DNA of 63,497 nt from Marinoscillum sp. MHG1-6 (GCF_024714475.1 NZ_JAMZMI010000007.1:1-63497); one strand, 5' to 3'; counted from the first letter of the stretch, positions 18,057-29,575 are shown. Made by a program: numbers and translations. The notes: generated by a model not told the origin, from the sequence alone.

Positions 18057-18406
18057 TTATTTTAATGAACATTGTAATGCGAAAATCATCTTACGAACCA
18101 AGTCCACATTATCATTCAATATTTCCACTTTGCTGGTACTGGAATACCCAAATCTGGCAGAAAGTATCAGTTGCGTTTCTAACTCAAACAAAGACCCAAC
18201 AGCTATCCCTAAAAACTGCCTGAATTCTCCATTAGTATTTCTTCCAGCTCCTTCTGCAATATTGGAAGGCACAGAAACAGATGATCGCCTCATTTGAGCT
18301 ATCAGACCAAATTTTTCATCAGAAGGAAAGCCTTCAGTTAACCGATAGCCTTTTCACTCAATTTAATCGCCATTTTCCATACCTCCAGATTCTTATACTT
18401 GTGCAT
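18057..18406 (-). pseudogene. four-helix-bundle protein (23S rRNA IVS family), frameshifted
   Basis: The 3' part (18057-18293) encodes MRRSSVSVPSNIAEGAGR and GEFRQFLGIAVGSLFELETQ, the signature of the four-helix-bundle/S23 family often found in 23S rRNA intervening sequences. The missing N-terminus lies upstream in another frame: ATG at 18406 gives MHKYKNLEVWKMAIKLSEK, then the frame runs into a stop. Restoring one base near 18348-18355 (a GAAAAGG stretch) rejoins it to YRLTEGFPSDEKFGLIAQ. The repaired product is about 116 residues, the usual length. It sits between odhB and lpdA with GTAC-rich runs on both sides. It may be a decayed mobile-type gene, a sequencing error or, less likely, programmed frameshifting. 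Confidence 0.8.
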
Positions 18407-18410
18407 CTAT

Positions 18411-18443
18411 GTACTTTGTACTAACGTACCAAATACTTTATAC
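18411..18443. repeat. GTAC-rich run, right flank of the IVS-type gene
   Basis: GTAC occurs at 18411, 18418 and 18426, and ATAC at 18433 and 18440, with the same 7-8 base rhythm as the left run. GTACCAAATAC (18426-18436) is the inverse complement of GTATTTGGTAC at 18034-18044. The run reaches the stop codon of odhB. Confidence 0.6.
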
Positions 18444-19955
18444 TCCAAGCAAAAGGCGAGTCGGATCTTCCAATAGTTGCTTAACTCTCACCAGGAAGCT
18501 CACAGACTCACGTCCATCGATAATTCTATGATCATAAGACAACGCAACATACATCATCGGCCTGATCACCACCTGACCATTTTCTGCTACCGGTCGCTCA
18601 ACGATATTGTGCATTCCGAGAATCGCAGACTGTGGCGCATTGATGATAGGTGTTGACATCATTGAACCGAACACCCCACCATTCGTGATAGTGAACGTAC
18701 CACCTTGCATTTCTTCGATGCTCAACTTATTATCACGAGCTTTCATCGCAAGTCTCACAACTTCCTTTTCGATCTGATTGAAATTCAGCGATTCAGCATT
18801 TCGAATTACCGGAACCACCAGCCCTTTTGGAGCAGATACTGCTATCGAAACATCGCAGTAGTCACTGTATATGATCTGATCGCCATCGATCATGGCATTA
18901 ACCGCAGGCCACTCCTGAAGTGCCATGGTACAAGCCTTCGTGAAGAAAGACATAAAGCCCAGACCTACTTCATATTTCTCCTTGAACTGCTCTTTGTATT
19001 TTTTTCTGAGCTCCATGATCGGTGCCATGTTCACCTCATTGAAAGTGGTCAGCATGGCTGTTTCGTTCTTCACAGAAACTAGTCTCTTCGATACAGTTTT
19101 ACGAAGGGAAGACATTTTTTCACGTCTTTGCTCACGAGTAGCGCCAGAGCTAATTACTGGTGGGGCTATCTCAGGTTTCTTCTCAGGAGCCGGTGACGCC
19201 GCAGGTTTTGTTGCCGGAGCTGCCTTTTCAGCTTTCAGCGCATCTTCTTTCGTGATACGTCCGTCCTTGCCTGTTCCATTCACATCAGCGGGAGATAGAC
19301 CTCTCTCACTGAGAATCTTGGCTGCTGCCGGGGAAGCATGACCAGCGGCATAAGAATCGCTTGAAGCCGTCGGAGCACTCGATGCTGCGGCTGGCGCTGA
19401 TTCATTTGCAGCAGATGAAGCTCCCTCAGCAACTTCAATCTTACAAAGCGGTGCACCGATTTCCAGGGTATCTCCTTCTTGAGCAATAATTCTTAGAACA
19501 CCCCCTGCTTCTGCAGTCAGATCGAATGTTGCCTTATCGGATTCAATCTCAGCGATCACCTCATCAAGTTCCACAGTGTCTCCATCAGCCTTTTGCCATG
19601 CTGAGATTGTCACCTCATTGATGGACTCTCCAACAGCCGGAACGTTCATCTCAATGACTTCTCCGGTTGCCTTGGACTCTTTTGGAGCTTCTTTCTTAGG
19701 AGCAGGAGCTTCCTTCGCTTGAGACTCATCTATTTCGCATAGCAATCCACCAATTTCAAGTGTATCACCCTCCTGCGCTTTAATATGAAGCACACCAGCA
19801 GCTTCGGCTGTTACTTCAAATGTCGCTTTATCTGATTCCAACTCACAGATCACCTCATCCATCTCTACATAATCACCATCTGCTTTTGCCCATTGAGCGA
19901 TCGTAACCTCTGATATAGATTCACCTACTGTAGGTACTTTTATTTCTAGGCTCAT
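18438..19955 (-). CDS. odhB: 2-oxoglutarate dehydrogenase E2, dihydrolipoyl succinyltransferase with two lipoyl domains
   Basis: E2 transfers the succinyl group from the E1-bound intermediate to CoA in the TCA cycle and forms the core of the complex. Domain order in 505 residues: lipoyl domain 1 (lipoyl-lysine Lys43 in ESDKATFEV), Ala/Pro/Lys linker, lipoyl domain 2 (Lys141 in ESDKATFDL), a second linker, and an E3/E1-binding domain ([13 protein letters not shown]...[12 protein letters not shown]). The catalytic acyltransferase core ends with DHRIIDG (His476, Asp480). E. coli SucB has only one lipoyl domain. It begins 14 bases after the odhA stop. Confidence 0.96.
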   Translation of the reverse strand: MSLEIKVPTVGESISEVTIAQWAKADGDYVEMDEVICELESDKATFEVTAEAAGVLHIKAQEGDTLEIGGLLCEIDESQAKEAPAPKKEAPKESKATGEVIEMNVPAVGESINEVTISAWQKADGDTVELDEVIAEIESDKATFDLTAEAGGVLRIIAQEGDTLEIGAPLCKIEVAEGASSAANESAPAAASSAPTASSDSYAAGHASPAAAKILSERGLSPADVNGTGKDGRITKEDALKAEKAAPATKPAASPAPEKKPEIAPPVISSGATREQRREKMSSLRKTVSKRLVSVKNETAMLTTFNEVNMAPIMELRKKYKEQFKEKYEVGLGFMSFFTKACTMALQEWPAVNAMIDGDQIIYSDYCDVSIAVSAPKGLVVPVIRNAESLNFNQIEKEVVRLAMKARDNKLSIEEMQGGTFTITNGGVFGSMMSTPIINAPQSAILGMHNIVERPVAENGQVVIRPMMYVALSYDHRIIDGRESVSFLVRVKQLLEDPTRLLLGV

Positions 19956-19969
19956 GATATTGTTGTCAA

Positions 19970-22690
19970 TTAAATTTCAAATGCTTTTTTAACTATTCCT
20001 GATTGCTCATCCTTATGCACTTTGGCATAACCTGTCGCCGGAGAAGCAGATTCCTTTCTGGAGATATACTCAAGATCAAGTCCCGAAACCCTGATCATGA
20101 AGCCCTTAGCTCCCATGTTTTCAGGCTCTTCCTGTACCCATACCAATTTAGGGTTGGAGTATTTCTTCAAAATCTTGTTCAACTGAACTTTAGGGAAAGG
20201 ATATAACTGCTCAAGACGTACTACTGCCACATCTTTTCTTTTCTGTTTTTGTTGCTCTTCCAACAAGTCAAAGTAAATCTTACCCGTACATAGTAGCACC
20301 TTTTTCACCTCCTTATTGGTCACGTAATCATCTCCAATTACCTCCTGGAACGACCCTTTAGTGAAATCCTCAAGTGGCGAGACCACTTTTGGGTGACGAA
20401 GCAATGACTTAGGTGAGAATACCACACATGGCTTTCTGAATTCCCAGGTAACTTGTCGTCTTAACAAGTGGAAGAGGTTAGCCGGTGTTGTAATGTCCGC
20501 AACAACCATATTTTCCTGAGCGGTCATCTGTAGATAACGCTCCATTCTGGCACTTGAGTGCTCCGGACCCTGCCCCTCATATCCATGAGGCAGCAACATC
20601 ACCAAACCATTCATTCTTTGCCATTTGGTTTCGGCAGAGGTAATGAACTGATCGATCATTACCTGAGCACCATTAGAGAAGTCTCCGAATTGCGCTTCCC
20701 ACAGCACTAATGCATTTGGCGTCGCCATGGCATAACCATATTCAAAGCCCAATACACCATACTCAGAAAGCAGAGAGTTGAAAATTCTGAACGGCTCCTG
20801 CTTTTCCTGGATATGATCAAGATTACTGTATGGCTCATTCGTATTACTATCGAATAATACCGCATGTCTGTGAGAGAAGGTTCCCCTTTTCACGTCCTGT
20901 CCGGACATCCTCACGATTTTACCCTCCGCCAGTATTGAACCATAAGCAAGCAATTCAGCGTCAGCCCATGTAAGTATTTTCTTTTCTGTAAAGTTGGCTT
21001 TACGTTCTTTCAACAGTTTTTCAATCTGTCTCAAAGGTTTGAAGCCCTTAGGAATACTCATCAAAGCATTCGATACCTTACCCAGAACTTCATCAGAAAT
21101 TCCCGTTTCCGGGGATTGATCAAAGTCCTCTTTTTTCGATCTACGTAGGAAATGCCATTCCTCCTCAATTTTCTGAGGTTTATATGGAAGTGGTTTTTGC
21201 TTTACTTCATCCAGTCGATCCTGAAGGAGCTTTTTAAATTCTTTATCCAGCTTGGTCGCTTCAGAGTCGCTGACATCACCTCTTTCGATCAGTTTCTTCA
21301 CATAGATCTCACGAGGGTTTGGATGCTTGGCAATCACATTATAGAGCTTCGGCTGTGTGAATTTTGGTTCATCACTTTCATTGTGTCCGTGTCTTCTGTA
21401 ACAAAGCAGGTCAATGAAGAAATCCTTGTGGAATTTTTGTCTGTACTCCACCGCAAGACCCACCGCAAAGTTGATTGCTTCTGCATCATCACCATTAACA
21501 TGGAGTACCGGTGCATCGACAATTTTTGCAAGGTCTGTACAATAGATACTTGATCTCGCATCATCGTAGTCAGTGGTAAACCCTACCTGGTTGTTGATGA
21601 CAAAGTGAATGGTTCCTCCTGTTCTGTAACCATGAAGCATGGACATTTGGATACATTCGTAAACAATACCCTGACCGGCGACTGCCGCGTCTCCATGGAT
21701 CAGGATTGGAATAGCTTTAGAGGCATCACCACGATATTCATCATCAATTTGCGCTCTGGTATAACCCAAAACAACCGGATCCACCGCCTCAAGGTGTGAC
21801 GGGTTTGGTGCCAGCTTCACATATATCTTTCTACCTGATGGTGTTTGGATATAACTGGAGTAACCCAGGTGATACTTAACATCACCATCTCCCATCGTCA
21901 AATCAAGCTCTGCGTTACCCTCAAATTCAGCAAACACCTCATCATAGGTTTTACCCATGATATTCGTGAGCACATTAAGTCTTCCACGGTGAGCCATACC
22001 AATGATAACCTCCTCGGCACCGAGCTCTGCAGACTTATTAATAATTTTATCCAGGGCCGGAATGGTGCTTTCTCCACCTTCAAGTGAAAATCGCTTTTGT
22101 CCCAAAAACTTCGTATGAAGGAAGTTTTCGAATACCACAGCCTCATTCAGCTTAGTAAGAATTCGTTTTTTCTCAACCGTTGGAGGCATGACATCAACAC
22201 CTTCTAATTCCACTTTGGTTTTCATCCATTCGAAAATATCTGAATTCCTCAGGTGGTTATACTCATACCCTATATGTCCCAGGTAAACATCTTCCAGTCG
22301 CTTAAGGATGTCCTTGAGTTTAGCTTTTCCTAGTCCGATCTCAGTTCCGATCTCGAACTCATCTTCAAGGTCAGCCTCTGACAGACCGAAATTAGAAAGC
22401 TCCAACCGCACAACGTGCTGTCTTCTTTGTCTAACCGGGTTGGTATCTGATTTCAAATGAGCTCTTGATCTGTGAGCATAGATCAAGTTTCGAACAGATA
22501 TTTCCTTTGAACCTACAACGACCTGATCAGCTGCAACAGGACCGCCATTGCCATGAACCTGTGAAAACTCAAAACCCTCAAAAAATTTCTGCCAGGAAGG
22601 ATCGACACTTTCGGGGTTTTCTTTGAATGACTGATAAAGCGCTTCTATAGAGCTTACATCAGCATTAGCTATGTATGAAAATTTATCCAT
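19970..22690 (-). CDS. odhA: 2-oxoglutarate dehydrogenase E1 component
   Basis: Thiamine-diphosphate-dependent E1 decarboxylates 2-oxoglutarate and succinylates the lipoyl group on E2. The 906-residue protein has the E1o N-terminal segment ([20 protein letters not shown]), [15 protein letters not shown], the ThDP/Mg region ([18 protein letters not shown]...NNQVGFTT), [13 protein letters not shown] and a C-terminal transketolase-like half ending in [15 protein letters not shown]. Length is close to the usual 930. It is the first gene of the odhA-odhB-lpdA run, with its own promoter. Confidence 0.97.
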   Translation of the reverse strand: MDKFSYIANADVSSIEALYQSFKENPESVDPSWQKFFEGFEFSQVHGNGGPVAADQVVVGSKEISVRNLIYAHRSRAHLKSDTNPVRQRRQHVVRLELSNFGLSEADLEDEFEIGTEIGLGKAKLKDILKRLEDVYLGHIGYEYNHLRNSDIFEWMKTKVELEGVDVMPPTVEKKRILTKLNEAVVFENFLHTKFLGQKRFSLEGGESTIPALDKIINKSAELGAEEVIIGMAHRGRLNVLTNIMGKTYDEVFAEFEGNAELDLTMGDGDVKYHLGYSSYIQTPSGRKIYVKLAPNPSHLEAVDPVVLGYTRAQIDDEYRGDASKAIPILIHGDAAVAGQGIVYECIQMSMLHGYRTGGTIHFVINNQVGFTTDYDDARSSIYCTDLAKIVDAPVLHVNGDDAEAINFAVGLAVEYRQKFHKDFFIDLLCYRRHGHNESDEPKFTQPKLYNVIAKHPNPREIYVKKLIERGDVSDSEATKLDKEFKKLLQDRLDEVKQKPLPYKPQKIEEEWHFLRRSKKEDFDQSPETGISDEVLGKVSNALMSIPKGFKPLRQIEKLLKERKANFTEKKILTWADAELLAYGSILAEGKIVRMSGQDVKRGTFSHRHAVLFDSNTNEPYSNLDHIQEKQEPFRIFNSLLSEYGVLGFEYGYAMATPNALVLWEAQFGDFSNGAQVMIDQFITSAETKWQRMNGLVMLLPHGYEGQGPEHSSARMERYLQMTAQENMVVADITTPANLFHLLRRQVTWEFRKPCVVFSPKSLLRHPKVVSPLEDFTKGSFQEVIGDDYVTNKEVKKVLLCTGKIYFDLLEEQQKQKRKDVAVVRLEQLYPFPKVQLNKILKKYSNPKLVWVQEEPENMGAKGFMIRVSGLDLEYISRKESASPATGYAKVHKDEQSGIVKKAFEI

Positions 22691-22730
22691 TTTGATATGT
22701 GGGACATTCGGGTCTCATTGTTTGAGGGTT

Positions 22731-22761
22731 CAAAGGTATGCACATAGTTTTACATTTGAAA
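22731..22761 (-). promoter_or_regulatory. odhA promoter (Bacteroidetes type)
   Basis: TACCTTTG (22731-22738, minus strand) with TTTC (22758-22761) 19 bases upstream fits the -7/-33 pattern. It is 40 bases before the odhA start. Confidence 0.6.
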
Positions 22762-22873
22762 ACCGTGTAAGCGAATATGCGAATTCTGTATAAATTGTGC
22801 TTTAAAAGCTTCATGTTCATCACCACCAATAAATCACAGAAAAACAGCCTATTAACATTAAATACAGCCCCTA

Positions 22874-22902
22874 TTGTTTTTAGGTTTATTTACTTATCTT
22901 TG
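22874..22902 (+). promoter_or_regulatory. rpsP operon promoter (Bacteroidetes type)
   Basis: TATCTTTG (22895-22902) matches the -7 consensus, with TTG (22874-22876) 18 bases upstream. It gives a leader of about 45-50 bases before rpsP. Confidence 0.65.
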
Positions 22903-22956
22903 CGCTCCTTTTAAAGTAAAATTTTGAATGGACGTGTTCCATAAACAAAACAAATT

Positions 22957-23607
22957 ATGCCTGTAAAAATCAGACTAGCGCGTCGAGGACGCAAAAGACA
23001 AGCTATCTACGACATCGTAGTAGCTGACTCAAGATCACCACGAGATGGTAGATTTATTGAGAAACTGGGTTCTTATAACCCAAACACAGACCCTGCATCT
23101 ATCACTCTAAGTGAAGATAGAGCATTGAACTGGGTAATGAATGGAGCTCAGCCTACAGATACTGCAAGAGCTATCCTTTCTTACAAAGGAATCCTTTTCA
23201 AGAAGCACCTTCAGGTTGGTGTAAACAAAGGAGCTATCACTCAGGAAGAAGCTGATAAAAAATACCAGGACTGGGTAGCTGGTAAAGAAGCTCAAATCCA
23301 GGGTAAAGTAGACAAGTTAGCAAAAGCAAAAGCAGATAAGGCAAAAGCCACTCTTGAAGCTGAAACTAAAGTTAACCAGGCTAGAATTGATGCTCAACTT
23401 GCTAAAAAGAAAGAAGAAGAAGCTGCACTGGCTGCTGAAGTAGCTGAGGCAAATGCTGATGAAGCTGAAACTGCATTGGCAGAAGAAGGCGAAGAGGCTG
23501 CTGGCGAAGTTGAAGCTAAAGCATCAGAAGAAGAGGCTCCTACCGCGGAAGAAGCTCCTGCAGAAGAAGCTGCATCTGACGATAGCGAAGAAGCAAAAGC
23601 GGAATAA
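22957..23607 (+). CDS. rpsP: 30S ribosomal protein S16 with long charged C-terminal extension
   Basis: S16 binds 16S rRNA and is needed for 30S assembly. The first 80 or so residues are standard ([31 protein letters not shown]...[10 protein letters not shown]). The protein is 216 residues, whereas most bacterial S16 proteins are 80-90. After about residue 110 it becomes an Ala/Lys then Ala/Glu-rich, probably helical, low-complexity tail ending in acidic repeats. Long tails are typical of Bacteroidetes S16. It heads the rpsP-rimM-trmD-rplS cluster, 9 bases before rimM. Confidence 0.97.
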   Translation: MPVKIRLARRGRKRQAIYDIVVADSRSPRDGRFIEKLGSYNPNTDPASITLSEDRALNWVMNGAQPTDTARAILSYKGILFKKHLQVGVNKGAITQEEADKKYQDWVAGKEAQIQGKVDKLAKAKADKAKATLEAETKVNQARIDAQLAKKKEEEAALAAEVAEANADEAETALAEEGEEAAGEVEAKASEEEAPTAEEAPAEEAASDDSEEAKAE

Positions 23608-23616
23608 TCCACTATC

Positions 23617-24147
23617 ATGGGTTTTGACGAGTGCTACCTTCTGGGTAAAATTCTCAAGACACATGGTCTGGCCGGTGAGCTAGTCGCTCATTTGGATGTG
23701 GATGACCCCACACAATATCAAGAATTGGAATCAGTTTTCGTTGACCTCAACGGCAAGCTGGTTCCTTTTTTTATTGAATCCCTCGCCATCAGAGGCGATA
23801 AGGCCTATCTGGCCATTGAGGACATCGAGAGTCGTGACGAGGCAGCTACACTTACCGGTTGTCCCTTATACCTAACACTTGACAACCTACCCAAATTACT
23901 GGACGGTCAATACTATTATCATGAACTGGTGGGCCTACCGATCTATGATCAGGATCATCTCCTGGGAACCGTTCAAAACGTCATTGAACTTACCGGGAAT
24001 AATTTATTATCCGTAGATCATCAGGGGCAGGAAGTTCTTATTCCTTTAGAAGACGAAATCGTGCAACGGGTAGATCTTACGGAAAGGAAAATTTATGCCA
24101 TTCTACCAGAAGGACTCCTGGACATCTATTTGAGTGACGAGCCATGA
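23617..24147 (+). CDS. rimM: 16S rRNA processing protein RimM
   Basis: RimM assists maturation of the 30S head domain by binding S19 and pre-16S rRNA. This 176-residue protein has the RimM N-terminal barrel ([19 protein letters not shown]) and the PRC-like C-terminal barrel ([21 protein letters not shown]...[15 protein letters not shown]...[11 protein letters not shown]). It lies between rpsP and trmD and overlaps trmD by 4 bases, the classical order. Confidence 0.95.
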   Translation: MGFDECYLLGKILKTHGLAGELVAHLDVDDPTQYQELESVFVDLNGKLVPFFIESLAIRGDKAYLAIEDIESRDEAATLTGCPLYLTLDNLPKLLDGQYYYHELVGLPIYDQDHLLGTVQNVIELTGNNLLSVDHQGQEVLIPLEDEIVQRVDLTERKIYAILPEGLLDIYLSDEP

Positions 24148-24818
24148 GAATAGACATCATCACATGTTTGCCTGAACTATTTGATGGGCCAATCAATCAA
24201 AGCATTGTTAAAAGAGCTCAACACAAAAGTCTCGTGGAAATTGTCATTCATAACCTGCGAGACTATTCGACGCTAAAGCATAAGAATGTCGACGACTATG
24301 CTTTCGGAGGTGGCGCAGGAATGGTACTAATGGTTGAGCCTATTGATAAATGCATTAGTGCATTAAAGGCTGAAAGAAATTATGATGAAGTGATCTACCT
24401 CACTCCGGATGGCGAGACTCTCAACCAGGGCATAGCTAACCAACTTTCCCTCAACCAAAACCTTATTATGTTGTGCGGGCATTATAAAGGTGTAGATCAA
24501 AGAGTGCGGGATTACCTGATCACAAAGGAAATCAGTATCGGAGATTATGTTCTCTCAGGCGGAGAGCTCGCAGCTATGGTTCTTGCAGATGCACTCATCA
24601 GATTGGTTCCCGGTGTCTTAAATGATGAATCTTCAGCACTCACTGATTCTTTTCAGGATAATTTATTGGCCCCTCCGGTATACACCCGCCCAGCCAATTA
24701 CAAAGGTTGGAATGTGCCGGATGTGCTGACTTCCGGACACGAAGCGAACATCGAAAAATGGCGGCATGATCAGGCCGTGAAAAGGACCGAGGAAAGACGA
24801 CCTGACCTGCTGAAATAA
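24144..24818 (+). CDS. trmD: tRNA (guanine-N1)-methyltransferase
   Basis: TrmD methylates G37 of tRNAs reading CNN codons, preventing +1 frameshifts. The 224-residue sequence shows the SPOUT trefoil-knot motifs: [33 protein letters not shown] and [17 protein letters not shown], with a C-terminal [16 protein letters not shown] segment. It overlaps rimM by 4 bases (translational coupling likely) and is followed by rplS. Confidence 0.97.
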   Translation: MRIDIITCLPELFDGPINQSIVKRAQHKSLVEIVIHNLRDYSTLKHKNVDDYAFGGGAGMVLMVEPIDKCISALKAERNYDEVIYLTPDGETLNQGIANQLSLNQNLIMLCGHYKGVDQRVRDYLITKEISIGDYVLSGGELAAMVLADALIRLVPGVLNDESSALTDSFQDNLLAPPVYTRPANYKGWNVPDVLTSGHEANIEKWRHDQAVKRTEERRPDLLK

Positions 24819-24866
24819 TTTGAAAATAGTTTTGCATTATCAATATAACTTTTAATTACTATTTTC

Positions 24867-24874
24867 TATATTTG
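24867..24874 (+). promoter_or_regulatory. rplS -7 promoter element
   Basis: TATATTTG fits the Bacteroidetes -7 consensus, 37 bases upstream of rplS. The region is AT-rich, but no clear -33 match lies 19 bases upstream. It would let rplS be expressed separately from rpsP-rimM-trmD. Confidence 0.45.
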
Positions 24875-24911
24875 CACTCCTTTTTGGAAAACACTCTAAA
24901 CGAGTCAAGAC

Positions 24912-25262
24912 ATGAGCGATTTATTAAAATTTGTTGAAGAAGATTTGTTGACGGCTAGAAACCTGCCAGAATTCGGCCCTGGTGACACTGTTAACGTTCA
25001 TTATAAAATCAAAGAAGGTAACAAGGAAAGAATTCAGCAATTCCAGGGTACCGTGATGCAAATCAGAAATGGTGGATCTACTGGTGAAACTTTTACTGTA
25101 AGAAAAGTGTCTAGTGGCGTTGGTGTAGAAAGGATCTTCCCTGTAATGTCTCCAAACATTGAAAAGGTAGAAGTCCTAAGAAAAGGTAAAGTTAGAAGAG
25201 CCAGACTATTCTACTTGAGAGGAAGAAAAGGTAAAGCGGCAAGAATCAAAGAAAAACTTTGA
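24912..25262 (+). CDS. rplS: 50S ribosomal protein L19
   Basis: L19 sits at the 30S-50S interface. The 116-residue protein has the family core: [79 protein letters not shown] and a basic C-terminus. Length is normal. A strong terminator follows. Confidence 0.97.
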   Translation: MSDLLKFVEEDLLTARNLPEFGPGDTVNVHYKIKEGNKERIQQFQGTVMQIRNGGSTGETFTVRKVSSGVGVERIFPVMSPNIEKVEVLRKGKVRRARLFYLRGRKGKAARIKEKL

Positions 25263-25283
25263 TCATCAGCTCATAAAATATTC

Positions 25284-25313
25284 AAAAGCCATCTCTGTAG
25301 GATGGCTTTTTTT
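25284..25313 (+). terminator. intrinsic terminator after rplS
   Basis: AAAAGCCATC (25284-25293) pairs with GATGGCTTTT (25301-25310) around TCTGTAG, followed by TTT. It ends the rpsP-rplS cluster. Confidence 0.9.
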
Positions 25314-25409
25314 ATGCGCTCATTTTCCAATTGCTGACTAATTGGCAGATATTTGAGTCTTACTTCGATTCGTACGGTTTTTGTTCCAAACCAGAAAAAT
25401 TTTGAGCAC

Positions 25410-26189
25410 GTGACCATTCAATTTCATAAGTATCAAGGCACCGGCAATGACTTCGTCATGATCGATGACCGGTCAGGAAACTTCCCTCTGGGAAACAAAA
25501 AAGTCATCTCATTTTTATGCGATAGAAAAATGGGTGTGGGAGCAGATGGTGTCATCCTGATCCAAAATCACCCAGACCTGGATTTCAAAATGGTTTACTA
25601 TAATCCTGACGGAAGCGAAAGCCTCTGTGGAAATGGTAGTCGATGCGCTATTGCATTTGCCAAAGCCTTAGGAATCATTGGTGATAGCACTTCGTTTGAA
25701 ACGACGGATGGTGTTCACGACGCTTATTTCGACGGGGAGATTGTTCACTTCCACCTGCACGATGTCATGGGAACGAATCAATTGGGTGAAGATTGGTTTA
25801 TCAATACAGGATCACCGCATCACATGGTATTTGTCGATGATGTGATGGGAATCGATATCATCGCTGAAGGACAAAAAATACGCTATAGCGACAACTATGC
25901 CCCAGCCGGCACTAATGTGAATTTTGTGGAAAAAGCAGGAGATGGAATCAAAGTAAGGACATATGAGCGGGGAGTAGAAAACGAAACGTTATCTTGCGGA
26001 ACCGGCGTGACGGCCTGTGCTTTGGCATCCAGTTTTCTGGGATACGAAAGCCCGGTACAAATTCATGCTCAGGGAGGGGAATTGTCGGTCTCTTTCAATA
26101 AAAAAGACGACCAGACCTTCGACAACATTTACCTGGCGGGGCCGGCAAAGAAAGTATTTGAAGGAAGGATCACTTTGGATACTATTTGA
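25410..26189 (+). CDS. dapF: diaminopimelate epimerase
   Basis: DapF converts LL- to meso-diaminopimelate for lysine and peptidoglycan synthesis, using two cysteines as acid/base. Both are visible: ESLCGNGSRCA (first catalytic Cys) and TLSCGTGVTACA (second), with FHKYQGTGNDFVMIDDR at the N-terminus. I choose the GTG at 25410 (MTIQFHKY, 259 residues), because homologues begin here. An upstream TTG at 25353 would add 19 residues with no family match. The gene lies between the rplS terminator and secA, 38 bases before the latter. Confidence 0.93.
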   Translation: MTIQFHKYQGTGNDFVMIDDRSGNFPLGNKKVISFLCDRKMGVGADGVILIQNHPDLDFKMVYYNPDGSESLCGNGSRCAIAFAKALGIIGDSTSFETTDGVHDAYFDGEIVHFHLHDVMGTNQLGEDWFINTGSPHHMVFVDDVMGIDIIAEGQKIRYSDNYAPAGTNVNFVEKAGDGIKVRTYERGVENETLSCGTGVTACALASSFLGYESPVQIHAQGGELSVSFNKKDDQTFDNIYLAGPAKKVFEGRITLDTI

Positions 26190-26227
26190 TTGGATTTAGA
26201 TTTAAACAGCAATTAAGAAGAAGATAG

Positions 26228-29200
26228 ATGTTTGATGTTGTATCAAAAGGACTAGCTAAAATTTTCGGAACCAAAACCGAAAAAGACTTAAAAGAAATCA
26301 GTCCCTACGTTGAGAAAATCAACGCAGAATATCAAAAATTAACCGGTATCAGCGATGATAAGCTCAGAAACCGGACTACGGAATTAAAAGAGATCATCAA
26401 AACTGAGCTCAAGTCTATAGATGATCAATTATCAGCCTATCACAAGGAAATAGAGGAAAATCCTACCATGGGTATCCATGAGAAAGAGGAAATCTTCTCC
26501 AAAATTGACAAGCTAGAAGCTGATCGTGACGAGGAACTTGAGAAAACGCTTCTCAACATATTACCTCAGGCCTTTGCCGTGGTAAAGGAGACTGCACGAA
26601 GACTTGCTGAGAATGAAAAACTGGAAGTTTCGGCCACGCTTCACGACAAGGAGATGGCAGCGAAAAAATCCAACGTGGAGATCGTAGGTGAAACTGCCAT
26701 CTGGCATAACAAATGGATTGCGGCCGGAACCGAAGTAGAATGGAATATGGTTCATTACGACGTGCAGCTTATCGGTGGTGTTGTCCTTCACCAGGGTAAG
26801 ATTGCAGAGATGGCCACTGGTGAGGGAAAAACACTCGTCGCCACACTTCCTGCTTATTTGAATGCCCTCGCAGAACGTGGCGTTCACGTGGTAACGGTGA
26901 ACGATTACCTTTCCAAAAGAGACTCAGAATGGAATGCACCTTTATTTGAATTCCATGGCCTGAAGATTGATTGCATAGACAAGTACAAACCAAACTCTAC
27001 AGAAAGACGTCAGGCCTACGAAGCGGACATCACTTACGGTACCAATAACGAATTTGGTTTTGACTACCTGCGGGATAACATGACCCGCAACCCCCAGGAG
27101 CTGGTTCAAAAGAAGCATCACTTTGCAATGGTGGATGAGGTGGACTCAGTTTTGATTGATGACGCCCGTACACCATTAATCATATCAGGACCGATCCCTA
27201 AAGGTGATGAGCATGAATTCTACGACCTCAGACCACGTATCTTTAAGCTGGTAGAAGCACAGAAAAAAATTGTTGCGGACTACCTGGTTCAGGCCAAAAA
27301 GCTGATCAAAGAAGGTAACGAGGCAGAAGCTGGGCTTCCGTTGTTCCGAGCTTACAGAGGCCTTCCAAAGCACAAGCCGCTGATTAAATTCTTAAGTGAG
27401 ACCGGTGTAAGGGCCATTCTTCAAAAAACAGAGAACTTTTACCTGCAGGACAATCAAAAAATGATGCCTGAGGCTGATGCGCCACTTTTCTTCACCATTG
27501 ATGAAAAGCACAACAGCATCGACCTGACTGAAAATGGAATTGACCTGATCACCGGTTCTGGCGAAGATCCGTCTTTCTTCATCCTACCAGACATCGGAGT
27601 GGAAATTGCTAAACTGGAAGAAGCCGAAGCTCCGGAAGTTGAAAAACTGAAGCAGAAGGAAGAGGTCATTCAAGACTATTCAGTCAAAGCTCAAAGAATT
27701 CACAGTGTCAACCAGTTGCTTCGCGCTTACTGTCTGTATGAAAAAGACACTGAGTACATCGTTGTAGACGGTAAAGTTAAAATCGTTGATGAGCAAACCG
27801 GCCGTGTGATGGAAGGCCGTCGTTATTCAGATGGTTTGCACCAGGCCATAGAGGCTAAAGAAAATGTGAAGGTCGAGGATGCCACACAGACCTATGCTAC
27901 TATCACCTTGCAGAACTACTTTAGAATGTACCATAAGCTTGCCGGTATGACTGGTACGGCAGAGACCGAGGCAGGTGAGTTTTGGGATATCTACGAATTG
28001 GATGTTGTCGTAATCCCTACGAACAGACCGATTCAGCGTGATGACCGAGAAGACTATGTCTACAAGACCGTAAGGGAGAAATTCAATGCGGTAGTAGATG
28101 AGATTGTGGAAATGAGGAATCAAAACAGGCCTATCCTTGTAGGTACTACCTCAGTGGAAATCTCCGAGGTACTGAGCCGCATGCTGCAGATGAAAAACAT
28201 CCAGCACCAGGTCCTAAATGCGAAGCAACACGCCAGGGAAGCTGAAGTAGTAGCTGAGGCTGGTAAACCCGGAACTGTGACCATCGCAACCAACATGGCC
28301 GGTCGTGGTACAGATATCAAATTGACCCCGGAATCTAAAGCAGCCGGCGGTTTGGCGATCATCGGTACGGAAAGACACGAGTCACGTCGTGTAGATCGTC
28401 AGTTGAGAGGTCGTTCAGGACGTCAGGGTGACCCAGGATCATCTCAGTTCTTTGTCTCTCTGGAGGACAACCTGATGAGACTTTTCGGTTCCGATCGTGT
28501 AGCTAAAATCATGGACCGATTGGGATTACAGGAAGGTGAAGTGATCCAACATAGTATGATCACGAAGTCCATCGAGCGAGCGCAGAAAAAAGTTGAAGAA
28601 AACAACTTTGCCATCAGAAAGAGGCTCCTCGAGTATGATGATGTGATGAATTCCCAAAGGGAGGTAATCTACAAACGAAGAAGAAACGCCCTTTATGGTG
28701 AGCGTCTGGAGCTCGACATCATGAACATGCTTTTCGAAACATGTGAAGATCTTGTGTTGAATGCCAAAGCTGCTTCTGACCTTGATAGTCTTAAGTTGAA
28801 CACCATTAGCGTGCTGGGCATGGACTTCCATATCGAGGCTGATGAATTCCAAAAAATCGGAGATACAGATCTGGTTCAAAAGCTCTATGATGAGGCATTT
28901 GCGGTTTACCACAGAAAAAACCAGTCCATTATTGATAAGGCTTTACCAATTCTGAACCAAATTCAGAGAACAAAAGGAGCAACGATTGAGAATGTGCTCG
29001 TTCCATTCACCGATGGTAAGAAGCAAATTGGGGTTTCTGCACCATTAGACAAATCCATTACCTCCGAGGGTCATGAGATGATCAGGGCCATGGAAAAAAT
29101 GATTACCCTCTCCATCATTGATATGATGTGGAAGGAACATTTGAGGGATATGGATGACCTGAAGCAATCCGTTCAAAATGCCGTTTACGAACAAAAGGAC

Positions 29201-29575
29201 CCATTGATCATCTATAAGTTTGAAGGTTTTGAAATGTTCAAATCTTTCATTGGTAAGGTGAATGAGGAATGCATCTCTTTCCTGATGAAGGCACAGATAC
29301 CTGTTCAGGATGCTGCTGAAGTTCAGGAAGCCAGACAACAAAGATCTGAAAGGGATTATAAGGAGTCAAAAGAGGAATCTGCATCAGCGTTAGCTTCTCG
29401 AGTGAACACAAACAGAGGACCAGTTGAAAAAGTAGCTCCTGCACAGTCTCAAAAAGTGGCCAGCAGAAATGCCCGCGTCAATGTTCAGTATCAGGACGGT
29501 TCAGTGAAGAAGGACGTTAAGTATAAGACGGTAGAAGATGACCTTAAGAACAACAAATGCATACTTATAGATTAA
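26228..29575 (+). CDS. secA: preprotein translocase ATPase SecA
   Basis: SecA drives protein export through SecYEG with ATP. The 1115-residue protein is longer than the E. coli form (901). Visible are Walker A MATGEGKT (about 196-203), the DEAD-type motif [21 protein letters not shown], the [14 protein letters not shown] segment, AGRGTDIKL, and [20 protein letters not shown] (motif VI). Extra length lies mainly in a Lys/Glu-rich insertion of about 150 residues between motif II and the preprotein-binding region. The C-terminus lacks the zinc-binding CxCxSGxxxxxCH tail of E. coli SecA and instead ends in a basic/acidic segment, as I recall for Bacteroidetes. Its 3' end overlaps the next gene by 19 bases. 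Confidence 0.97.
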   Translation: MFDVVSKGLAKIFGTKTEKDLKEISPYVEKINAEYQKLTGISDDKLRNRTTELKEIIKTELKSIDDQLSAYHKEIEENPTMGIHEKEEIFSKIDKLEADRDEELEKTLLNILPQAFAVVKETARRLAENEKLEVSATLHDKEMAAKKSNVEIVGETAIWHNKWIAAGTEVEWNMVHYDVQLIGGVVLHQGKIAEMATGEGKTLVATLPAYLNALAERGVHVVTVNDYLSKRDSEWNAPLFEFHGLKIDCIDKYKPNSTERRQAYEADITYGTNNEFGFDYLRDNMTRNPQELVQKKHHFAMVDEVDSVLIDDARTPLIISGPIPKGDEHEFYDLRPRIFKLVEAQKKIVADYLVQAKKLIKEGNEAEAGLPLFRAYRGLPKHKPLIKFLSETGVRAILQKTENFYLQDNQKMMPEADAPLFFTIDEKHNSIDLTENGIDLITGSGEDPSFFILPDIGVEIAKLEEAEAPEVEKLKQKEEVIQDYSVKAQRIHSVNQLLRAYCLYEKDTEYIVVDGKVKIVDEQTGRVMEGRRYSDGLHQAIEAKENVKVEDATQTYATITLQNYFRMYHKLAGMTGTAETEAGEFWDIYELDVVVIPTNRPIQRDDREDYVYKTVREKFNAVVDEIVEMRNQNRPILVGTTSVEISEVLSRMLQMKNIQHQVLNAKQHAREAEVVAEAGKPGTVTIATNMAGRGTDIKLTPESKAAGGLAIIGTERHESRRVDRQLRGRSGRQGDPGSSQFFVSLEDNLMRLFGSDRVAKIMDRLGLQEGEVIQHSMITKSIERAQKKVEENNFAIRKRLLEYDDVMNSQREVIYKRRRNALYGERLELDIMNMLFETCEDLVLNAKAASDLDSLKLNTISVLGMDFHIEADEFQKIGDTDLVQKLYDEAFAVYHRKNQSIIDKALPILNQIQRTKGATIENVLVPFTDGKKQIGVSAPLDKSITSEGHEMIRAMEKMITLSIIDMMWKEHLRDMDDLKQSVQNAVYEQKDPLIIYKFEGFEMFKSFIGKVNEECISFLMKAQIPVQDAAEVQEARQQRSERDYKESKEESASALASRVNTNRGPVEKVAPAQSQKVASRNARVNVQYQDGSVKKDVKYKTVEDDLKNNKCILID

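Noticed and set aside
18049-18297. Plus-strand 82-codon frame over the four-helix-bundle gene
   Set aside because: It is the complement of the recognised minus-strand family sequence.
23107-23618. Antisense Ser/Ala-rich frames opposite the S16 tail
   Set aside because: These arise from the low-complexity Ala/Glu codons of rpsP read in reverse.
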